This document shows positions 14,548 to 19,774 of a DNA stretch of 19,774 nucleotides, one piece after another. The stretch comes from Anaerolineaceae bacterium. Lineage in GTDB: Bacteria > Chloroflexota > Anaerolineae > Anaerolineales > Villigracilaceae. The DNA lies in NCBI GenBank assembly GCA_009885445.1, contig VFKQ01000202.1, positions 1-19,774 of the forward strand, written 5' to 3'. The notes under the pieces are model-generated. The model was given only the letters and a program-made list of their open reading frames with translations. It searched no databases and was not told the DNA's origin. The position numbers and the translations under genes are program-made. Position 1 is the stretch's first letter. Every line of letters begins with the position of its first letter.

Positions 14548-15819
14548 TTAGTCGGTCAGGTTCTCCAAAAATTCCTGATTGGTGCGCGTCTTTGACATGC
14601 GCGTGATGATGGCCTCTGTGGCCACAGCCGGGTCCATGCCCGCGCCCTGTGGCGGGTTGCCCGTCATCTGGCTGAACATACGGCGCAGGAGGAATACGCG
14701 CTGTAAAATGTCCGGCCCGAGAAGCAGGTCTTCGCGGCGCGTGGACGAACGTTCGATCTCCACAGCCGGGAAGGTGCGCCGCTCTTGCATCTTGCGCGAC
14801 AATAACAATTCCATATTGCCGGTGCCTTTGAATTCTTCGTAGACCACATCGTCGAGACGCGAGCCAGTATCAACGAGGCAGGTGGCGATAATTGTCAGCG
14901 AGCCGCCTTCTTCAATGTTACGCGCCGCGCCGAAGAATTTCTTGGGCGGGTACAGCGCCGAGGGGTCCATACCGCCCGAGAGCGTGCGCCCTGAAGGATT
15001 AACGACCAGATTATAGGCACGAGCGAGACGGGTAATCGAGTCCATTAAGATTACTACATGGTGACCCATCTCCACCAATCGCTTAGCGCGGTCTAAGGCA
15101 ATCTCGGCGGTGCGCACATGCGATGTCACCGGCTCATCGAAAGTGGAGGCAATCACCTCAGCGTCCACCGAGCGGTCCATGTCAGTCACTTCTTCGGGGC
15201 GCTCGCCAATGAGGGCCACCATCAAATGCACGTCGGGATATTTAGTTGAAATAGCATTCGCAATTTGCTTAAGAATTGTAGTTTTTCCCGCCTTGGGTGG
15301 AGAGACGATCAGTCCGCGCTGGCCGCGGCCAATGGGCGTGATCAGGTTAATCAAACGCGGCGCAATCGGCTCACTGCCGATTTCAAGGTCAAAACGCACC
15401 TCGGGGAAGATTGGCGTCAGGTTCTCAAAATTCGGTCGTTTGCGGGCCTCTTCAGGGTCCATGCCGTTGACCGATTCCACTTTGAGCATTCCGTAGTGGC
15501 GTTCCGATTCGCGTGGGGCGCGCACGTGTCCGATAATCAAATCGCCGGAGCGCAGGTCGTAACGGCGCAATTGGGCCTGCGACACGTACACGTCAGAATC
15601 ACTGACGCGATAATTATCAGAGCGCAAAAAACCGATGCCCTCGTTCATAATTTCGAGCACACCGCCGCGTACTTCGATGCCCTCCTTCTCGGCCTCCGCC
15701 TGACGGATGCGCACAAGCAGTGCTTCTTTTTTAATGCGTTGCGGATTCGGGATGTTTAATGTCTTGGCTAATACACGCAGTTTTGCCAACGGTTCGTTAT
15801 TGAGTGCTAATATGTCCAT
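14548..15819 (-). CDS. rho: transcription termination factor Rho
   Basis: This hexameric RNA-dependent ATPase terminates untranslated transcripts. The 423 residues match the short, canonical form: an N-terminal Rho-N helical region (1-45), the RNA-binding cold-shock-like domain with GIGFLRS (61-67), Walker A PPKAGKTT (174-181), Walker B VVILMDSITRLARAYN, the Q/R-loop region, and the C-terminal NPPQGAGMDPAVATEAI. It has no large N-terminal insertion of the kind found in some high-GC lineages. GGAAGG lies four bases before the ATG. The leader is about 180 nt and contains C-rich segments and a terminator-like hairpin, which suggests autoregulation. Confidence 0.98.
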   Translation of the reverse strand: MDILALNNEPLAKLRVLAKTLNIPNPQRIKKEALLVRIRQAEAEKEGIEVRGGVLEIMNEGIGFLRSDNYRVSDSDVYVSQAQLRRYDLRSGDLIIGHVRAPRESERHYGMLKVESVNGMDPEEARKRPNFENLTPIFPEVRFDLEIGSEPIAPRLINLITPIGRGQRGLIVSPPKAGKTTILKQIANAISTKYPDVHLMVALIGERPEEVTDMDRSVDAEVIASTFDEPVTSHVRTAEIALDRAKRLVEMGHHVVILMDSITRLARAYNLVVNPSGRTLSGGMDPSALYPPKKFFGAARNIEEGGSLTIIATCLVDTGSRLDDVVYEEFKGTGNMELLLSRKMQERRTFPAVEIERSSTRREDLLLGPDILQRVFLLRRMFSQMTGNPPQGAGMDPAVATEAIITRMSKTRTNQEFLENLTD

Positions 15820-15848
15820 GATACCTTCCAGAATAGGGTGTGGGATGT

Positions 15849-15879
15849 AAAAACGAGCCTATGCCCCCGGGCATTGGCT
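15849..15879 (-). promoter_or_regulatory. intrinsic-terminator-like attenuator in the rho leader
   Basis: The hairpin AGCC-ATGCC/GGCAT-GGCT (15856-15879, one T-T mismatch) is followed on the minus strand by CG and T5 (15849-15853). It is about 30 bases before the rho ATG and about 120 bases after the predicted start of transcription. Its position inside the leader makes it a candidate attenuator. Confidence 0.6.
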
Positions 15880-16006
15880 GAAACTTCTAGTTTTGAAATA
15901 AGGATTTTTCGTTCAAGTTTGGTGGGGATACTTTGCCGCGCACAGGCAGACACACAAGGAAAACTGAATTCTTCTCAATTTTAAAAGGGGTTGGGGAAGT
16001 GCCCAA

Positions 16007-16035
16007 ATTATAGCACGCAGCACAGGCAAAGGCAA
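16007..16035 (-). promoter_or_regulatory. rho promoter
   Basis: On the minus strand TTGCCT (complement of 16030-16035), a 17-base spacer and a perfect TATAAT (complement of 16007-16012) form a strong sigma70-type promoter that starts near 16000. It overlaps the promoter for the heme A synthase gene on the other strand. Confidence 0.82.
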
Positions 16036-16045
16036 GCAGTATAAT
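16017..16045 (+). promoter_or_regulatory. promoter candidate for the heme A synthase gene
   Basis: A perfect TATAAT (16040-16045) lies 27 bases before the GTG start. The -35 region (about 16017-16022, GCAGCA) is poor. It is interleaved with the rho promoter, so the two polymerases would compete. Confidence 0.6.
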
Positions 16046-16072
16046 CACGAAATCACCTCACGGAGTTGCACA

Positions 16073-17116
16073 GTGCCCCAAACCCAAAATCGTTCGGTTA
16101 TGAAATGGTTGTTTATTTTTGCAAGCATCATCGCCTTCCTGGTCATCTTTGGCGGATTTGTGCGCCTGACGCGCTCGGGCCTTTCCATCGTGGAATGGAA
16201 TCCCGTCAGCGGCAGTCTGCCGCCGTTGAGCGAACGCGCCTGGCAAATTGAATTTGCAAAGTATCAACAAACGCCCGAGTTCATTCACGTCAATTCTTTC
16301 ATGACCCTCGAAGAATACAAATTTATTTTTTGGATGGAATGGATTCATCGCTTCGTCGCGCGTTGGGCGGGCCTCGTCTACGCCCTGCCCCTCTTCTATT
16401 TTCTACTGCGCAAAAAAATTCCGTGGCGCGAGTTTGGAATCTATTTCATCATGGGCATGCTCTTCATCTCGCAAGCCTTCGCTGGCTGGTACATGGTGAA
16501 AAGCGGACTCGTCGAGCGGCCCTCCGTCAGTCATTATTTATTACTGACTCACCTCATGCTGGCCCTGGCCTTGCTGGGACTCGCCCTCTGGACAGCCTTC
16601 GGCCACCGCTACGGATTCACGCCTCCCTCCCGCCCTCGAAGCGGGTCAGCCCCCTCAGCCATCGCCACGCTGACGTTCATCCTCCTGCTGATTCAAATCG
16701 CTTACGGCGCACTCACTGCCGGCCTGAAAGCGGGACACGTCACCAACACCTGGCCGCTCATGTTTGGACAATTAATCCCCACAGGAATCTTCGGCACAGA
16801 CGGATTCGCGCTAATTAATTTAGTCGCCTCGCCGCTGACGGTGGTTTTCATCCATCGCTGGTTTGCCTTCGTCGTTTTGATGGCCGTCGTCTGGCTGTGG
16901 CGCAAAACGCGGACGCCAAATTTTCCTCCCGAACTCAAGCGCGGACTGTGGTGGCTCGTCGCCGCAGTCGTTCTTCAAATCGTGCTCGGCATCCTCGTGG
17001 TGCGACTCAATGTCAACATTGCAGTCGCATCCATTCATCAAGCGGGCGCGTTGATTCTATTTTGGTTGAATGTGTTTTTCCTGCATAGGTTGCGCGCGTT
17101 AGATCATATGCAGTAA
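16073..17116 (+). CDS. ctaA: heme A synthase (CtaA/Cox15 family)
   Basis: The enzyme oxidises the C8 methyl of heme O to the formyl group of heme A, the cofactor of aa3-type cytochrome oxidases, in the membrane. The 347 residues form about eight hydrophobic helices in two repeats. Conserved histidines are H92 (EWIHRF), H160 (LLTHLM), H261 (VFIHRW) and H322 (SIHQAG). The N-terminal string RLTRSGLSIVEWNP (31-44) and GHVTNTWPLM (221-230) are Cox15-type. No paired cysteines are visible in the loops. The start is a GTG chosen because GGAG lies seven bases upstream; the next ATG is nine codons in. Oxidase genes and ctaB are not in the window. Its presence implies oxygen respiration. Confidence 0.95.
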   Translation: MPQTQNRSVMKWLFIFASIIAFLVIFGGFVRLTRSGLSIVEWNPVSGSLPPLSERAWQIEFAKYQQTPEFIHVNSFMTLEEYKFIFWMEWIHRFVARWAGLVYALPLFYFLLRKKIPWREFGIYFIMGMLFISQAFAGWYMVKSGLVERPSVSHYLLLTHLMLALALLGLALWTAFGHRYGFTPPSRPRSGSAPSAIATLTFILLLIQIAYGALTAGLKAGHVTNTWPLMFGQLIPTGIFGTDGFALINLVASPLTVVFIHRWFAFVVLMAVVWLWRKTRTPNFPPELKRGLWWLVAAVVLQIVLGILVVRLNVNIAVASIHQAGALILFWLNVFFLHRLRALDHMQ

Positions 17117-17176
17117 CGGCTTCAGTCGTTCCGAAAATCGACGACTGACCCACAGGGCGCTACGCAGAGTCGTTAC
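17113..17176. repeat. cruciform-type palindrome after the heme A synthase gene
   Basis: The outer arms GTAACG (17113-17118) and CGTTAC (17171-17176) enclose a hairpin TCAGTCGT/ACGACTGA (17122-17129 with 17141-17148). It fills the gap between two convergent stop codons and overlaps both. There is no U-tract, so termination would be factor-dependent. Confidence 0.55.
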
Positions 17177-17793
17177 TACGTTTTCACCTTTTCAATCGGG
17201 TGTCGCAAAATAGTCTTTAGTTTGGCGGGCGCAGTCTTGCGCGCGTCGCTCAAATATATTTCGTGATGCTTAGCGCGTAATTTATATCCGTTCCCCCAGA
17301 CAAATTCGTGCAACTTGTCAATCGTCGGTTTCTCGTCTGCGTAAGAGCCGAGGTGCAGAATCTGCGCGGCTTTGCCTTCGCGCAAAGATTCAAACCTGAC
17401 CAACGATAAAGCAGTCAGGTTTTTCTTTTGCGCATTTTCCGCCAAAGTCTCTTTGACAAGTTTTGCGGTCACATAACGGGGTTGCATGATCATCATTGTC
17501 CAATTCCATTTGTCTTTGTTTTCCAAATCGCGCAGGTCATCCACCCACCAGAGTCCCTCGAGCGGCATCACTCCATAGTCAATGCCGGTTGCACCGCGTT
17601 TAATTTTGAATTTCAGACCATAGGCTAGCGCGTACAGGGCTTGAATTGCATCTTGATAAGATTTCGCCGTGTTGGGACTGCCATTTCCGTCAATCATCAG
17701 GTAATTCATCGCGGGCACACTGACGTTTGCCACGGCCTTTGCAGACGCGCGGTATAAATCTTTCATCTCTTTTTTGAAATCAATCTTTAGCAT
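17176..17793 (-). CDS. GyrI-like (AraC effector-type) small-molecule-binding protein
   Basis: The 205-residue stand-alone protein matches the GyrI-like family (COG4832 type): DFKKEMKDLYRASAKAVANV, then VPAMNYLMIDGNGSPN (26-41), DYGVMPLEGLWWVDD (72-86) and a C-terminal YKLRAKHHEIYLSDARK. Family members bind small molecules; a few bind gyrase or act as drug sensors. There is no DNA-binding domain attached. The gyrase gene is 5 kb away, and nothing shows a functional link. It follows the DUF1801 gene by 26 bases, so the two form a likely operon. The ribosome site is weak (AAGAAG). Confidence 0.85.
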   Translation of the reverse strand: MLKIDFKKEMKDLYRASAKAVANVSVPAMNYLMIDGNGSPNTAKSYQDAIQALYALAYGLKFKIKRGATGIDYGVMPLEGLWWVDDLRDLENKDKWNWTMMIMQPRYVTAKLVKETLAENAQKKNLTALSLVRFESLREGKAAQILHLGSYADEKPTIDKLHEFVWGNGYKLRAKHHEIYLSDARKTAPAKLKTILRHPIEKVKT

Positions 17794-17819
17794 GACAGAC
17801 TTCTTTCTATAAAGTCGAA

Positions 17820-18179
17820 TTAGTTCTCAGTCTTGAATCGCTCGGCGCCGAGCGCGGCAAGCTTTGCCAATTCATCAAACAATTCGGGCTCCAACCTCTT
17901 AAAGTTGAAGCAGGATTTTCCCTGCATGTGTTTCTTTAATTCGGGCGACATGCTCTTGAGCAATTTGGGAAACATGTAAACAGGCATCAAATAAAAACTG
18001 ACGTAATTTTTCTTAATTTGCGCCCCACCAAAAAAGATGGCTTTCTTCCACTTTTCACTGTATGGGCCATCGAGAGAATACGCGCTCGAGGTGTCGGCGG
18101 TGACAGTGAGACGCTCGGCGTAAGGTTTCAGAATGGCGCGCAGTTGTTCGAAGACGAGCGGGAAATCATTGGCTGGCAT
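17820..18179 (-). CDS. DUF1801 (YdhG-like) domain protein
   Basis: This 119-residue cytoplasmic protein fits DUF1801: LKPYAERLTVTADTSSAYSL, KKAIFFGGAQIKKNYVSFYL (46-65), and a C-terminal helix with SCFNFKRLEPELFDELAKL. The ATG at 18179 is chosen because AAGGAA lies seven bases upstream. The frame stays open upstream to about 18500, but that part overlaps the lipoprotein gene in another frame and is not coding. It forms a probable two-gene unit with the GyrI-like gene. Function is unknown; some family members are annotated as iron chaperones on weak grounds. Confidence 0.83.
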   Translation of the reverse strand: MPANDFPLVFEQLRAILKPYAERLTVTADTSSAYSLDGPYSEKWKKAIFFGGAQIKKNYVSFYLMPVYMFPKLLKSMSPELKKHMQGKSCFNFKRLEPELFDELAKLAALGAERFKTEN

Positions 18180-18195
18180 TATTTGCTTCCTTTTA

Positions 18196-18253
18196 TAACG
18201 CGACACGCTTCGCAGTGTCGCTATTTGAAACGGGCAACATAAATGTTGCGTTA
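18196..18253. repeat. double-hairpin palindrome upstream of the DUF1801 gene
   Basis: The outer arms TAACGC (18196-18201) and GCGTTA (18248-18253) enclose two tandem hairpins: GCGACAC/GTGTCGC (18200-18206 with 18215-18221) and GCAACAT/ATGTTGC (18234-18240 with 18243-18249). The lipoprotein stop codon lies in the right arm. The shape resembles the element at 17113-17176. Confidence 0.6.
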
Positions 18254-18817
18254 CTGGACGATGATGATCACATAAATCGTATCGCCAAACGCGAAGCCGT
18301 CTGGCGCATAAGCCTGCCAGGCGCTTTGGTAGAGTCCCGCTGTGAGGGGCGCGCTGAAGATGACTCGCAGAGTCGCTTGTGCGCCGGCCCGCGCCGGGTA
18401 GAGCGGACTCTCTGTCTGCGCGCCTTGCGCCTCCCCACCGACAAGGACGAGGCGGTAGGTGGCGTCCCAGTTGCAGGTGCCGCTGTTTTGCACGAGCCAT
18501 TGTTTGTCTATGCTTTGATTCGAAAAGACCACAGTGTTGTCTTCGTAGGTGATGTCGTCCACAAAAGTTAAATCATTGGTGCAGGGTTCAGGCGTGGATG
18601 ATTCTTGCGGCGCGGAAAATGTTTGGGTGGGGAAAAAGATTGGGGAGGGCGCACCCGCTTGAAGCGTGGAGGGAGGCGTGGTTGAGATGGCCGAGTCGCT
18701 GGGCGGGCGGAAGAGGGTCGGGACGGCGGTCGGCGTGCAGGCGGGGAGAGTCCACGCTAGCACGAGAATCAAAATGAACGCGGGGACGATTCGGGAAGTG
18801 AGTCGGTCCGCGTTCAT
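18251..18817 (-). CDS. lipoprotein with NBR1-type Ig-like domain
   Basis: The 188-residue secreted protein has an N-terminal signal with hydrophobic core AFILILVLAW and lipobox LPAC, predicting lipidation at Cys27. A Pro/Ser/Thr-rich spacer (28-78) follows. The Ig-like domain (about 81-187) carries the NBR1/next-to-BRCA1 pattern: VVFSNQSIDKQWLVQNSGTC, NWDATYRLVLVGG, then APLTAGLYQSAWQAY. Trp107 and Trp117 are the usual core residues. The domain is common in Chloroflexota surface proteins and probably mediates extracellular binding. No ribosome site is visible before the ATG, which lies in an A/T run beside an imperfect palindrome. The fold call is firm; the role is unknown. Confidence 0.82.
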   Translation of the reverse strand: MNADRLTSRIVPAFILILVLAWTLPACTPTAVPTLFRPPSDSAISTTPPSTLQAGAPSPIFFPTQTFSAPQESSTPEPCTNDLTFVDDITYEDNTVVFSNQSIDKQWLVQNSGTCNWDATYRLVLVGGEAQGAQTESPLYPARAGAQATLRVIFSAPLTAGLYQSAWQAYAPDGFAFGDTIYVIIIVQ

Positions 18818-18830
18818 TTTTTTATTCGTA

Positions 18831-18898
18831 CGGTGGTCGAGTAGGCGGTGGGTCTCGATACGGCCTTCGGCCTACTCGACCACCGCCGTATCGAGACC
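18831..18898. repeat. interlocked palindrome (A-B-A'-B' order) after recA
   Basis: Two perfect inverted pairs are interleaved, not nested. A (18831-18846, CGGTGGTCGAGTAGGC) pairs with 18870-18885. B (18851-18864, GGTCTCGATACGGC) pairs with 18885-18898. A short GGCC-TTC-GGCC hairpin sits between B and A'. It begins six bases past the recA stop. A and B stems exclude one another in a planar fold. Confidence 0.85.
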
Positions 18899-18903
18899 AC
18901 GAA

Positions 18904-19774
18904 TTAAACTTCTTCTTCAGCCGCGCCGCCGTCGGAGTCGCCGCCCATGTCGATGGGCAGGACGAGTTCGCCGCCGAGAGCTTTGGAGCGGATGACGCCT
19001 TCGATTTCATTGGCCATGGCGGGATTCTGACGCAGATATTCTTTGGCGTTTTCGCGGCCCTGACCGATGCGGGTTTCGCCAAACGAGAAGAACGCGCCGC
19101 GCTTGGTGACGATTTCGAGTTGGGTGGCGAGGTCGAGGATGTCGCCGACCTTCGAGATGCCTTCGTTGAACATGATGTCGAACTCGGCGGTGCGGAACGG
19201 CGGCGCAACTTTGTTTTTGACGACGCGCACACGCGTGCGGTTGCCGATGACTTCGTCGCCGACCTTGATGGATTGGATGCGGCGCACGTCAAGGCGCACG
19301 GAGGCGTAGAACTTAAGCGCGTTACCGCCCGTGGTGGTTTCGGGGTTACCGAACATGACGCCGATCTTCATACGCAGTTGATTGGTGAAGACGACGGTGG
19401 TTTTGGTCTGGTTAATCGCGCCGCTTAATTTACGCAACGCCTGCGACATGAGGCGGGCTTGCACGCCCATAGTTGCGTCGCCCATGTCGCCTTCGATTTC
19501 GGAGCGTGGAACGAGCGCGGCGACCGAGTCGACAACGACGAGGTCCACGCCGCCCGAGCGGACGAGGGTCTCGACGATTTCGAGAGCCTGTTCACCCGTG
19601 TCGGGTTGAGAGACGAGCAGGTTGTCAATGTCTACGCCGCACTTGGCCGCGTAGGTGGGGTCGAGAGCATGTTCCATGTCGATGTATGCGGCGGTGCCGC
19701 CCATTCTCTGCACTTCGGCCACGATGTGTTGACACAGTGTGGTCTTGCCCGAGGACTCGGGGCCGTAGATTTCG
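18904..19774 (-). CDS. recA: recombinase RecA (5' end outside the window)
   Basis: This is the strand-exchange ATPase of homologous recombination and SOS signalling. The visible 289 residues begin inside the Walker A region, EIYGPESSGKTTLCQ, and run to the C-terminus, so only about 60 N-terminal residues are missing beyond the right edge. Walker B is VDLVVVDSVAALVPRSEIEG. The L1/L2 DNA-binding segments (EGDMGD...MSQALRKL and FGNPETTTGGNALKFY) are intact. The conserved YIDMEHALDP has Met where many RecA proteins have Ala. The C-terminal tail is acidic. It is followed by the interlocked palindrome at 18831-18898. Promoter and any LexA box lie outside the window. Confidence 0.97.
   Translation of the reverse strand, partial: EIYGPESSGKTTLCQHIVAEVQRMGGTAAYIDMEHALDPTYAAKCGVDIDNLLVSQPDTGEQALEIVETLVRSGGVDLVVVDSVAALVPRSEIEGDMGDATMGVQARLMSQALRKLSGAINQTKTTVVFTNQLRMKIGVMFGNPETTTGGNALKFYASVRLDVRRIQSIKVGDEVIGNRTRVRVVKNKVAPPFRTAEFDIMFNEGISKVGDILDLATQLEIVTKRGAFFSFGETRIGQGRENAKEYLRQNPAMANEIEGVIRSKALGGELVLPIDMGGDSDGGAAEEEV

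Noticed and set aside
17176..17793. Functional link of the GyrI-like protein to gyrA in this window
   Set aside because: The genes are 5 kb apart with unrelated genes between them, and most GyrI-like family members have no gyrase role.
18180..18500. N-terminal extension of the DUF1801 frame by about 107 codons
   Set aside because: The extension overlaps the lipoprotein gene out of frame and crosses a palindrome. The ATG at 18179 has a good ribosome site and matches the family length.

Overview
This 19.8-kb window reads as a chromosomal segment of a free-living, at least facultatively aerobic bacterium, most likely of the phylum Chloroflexota, class Anaerolineae (inference). The case rests on gene repertoire and style: a lipoprotein with an NBR1-type Ig-like domain, a short tail-anchored protein, a Cox15-type heme A synthase, a DUF5615/DUF433 pair, and many intergenic palindromes built on GCGAAG/CTTCGC words. 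Most of the window is GC-rich. One segment, about 2.08-3.65 kb, is visibly AT-richer.

Layout. 1-2026: the end of a dispersed repeat, a minus-strand terminator, then etfA and etfB (minus). 2078-4576: an accessory block, all minus, holding a 94-aa membrane protein, a DUF433/DUF5615 toxin-antitoxin-like pair, an RNase HI with an N-terminal hybrid-binding domain, and a NYN-domain nuclease. 4668-5876: an acyl-CoA dehydrogenase (minus). This enzyme normally hands electrons to EtfAB, so the accessory block may have been inserted into an acd-etfB-etfA cluster. 6034-6219: a 40-residue membrane microprotein with its own ribosome binding site and terminator. 6569-6728: tRNA-Leu(CAG) with a near-consensus promoter and an intrinsic terminator. 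6890-8038: an MFS efflux transporter (plus), converging on a UGT-type glycosyltransferase (8057-9334, minus). 9340-9587: a promoter-and-hairpin-rich leader. 9588-12095: gyrA (plus). 12107-12309: a MITE-like repeat and a bidirectional terminator. 12367-13380: birA and a small tail-anchored protein (minus). 13429-14484: a LysM/M23 peptidase (minus). 14548-15819: rho (minus), divergent from a heme A synthase gene (16073-17116, plus). 17176-18817: a GyrI-like protein, a DUF1801 protein and an NBR1-domain lipoprotein (all minus). 18904-19774: recA (minus), cut by the right edge.

Functional picture. Core information processing (gyrA, recA, rho, birA, tRNA) is interleaved with energy metabolism (Etf, acyl-CoA dehydrogenase, heme A synthesis for cytochrome oxidase) and envelope functions (M23 peptidase, lipoprotein, glycosyltransferase, efflux). 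The regulatory DNA is unusually informative: back-to-back rho/ctaA promoters, an intrinsic-terminator-like hairpin in the rho leader, and a terminator hairpin in the gyrA leader.

The best candidate for an undescribed system is the RNase HI-NYN gene pair. It lies 22 nt apart in an AT-rich block beside a PIN-like toxin, so three different nuclease folds sit in 2.2 kb. The second is the family of intergenic palindromes, including a 99-bp perfect duplication with degenerate terminal inverted repeats.
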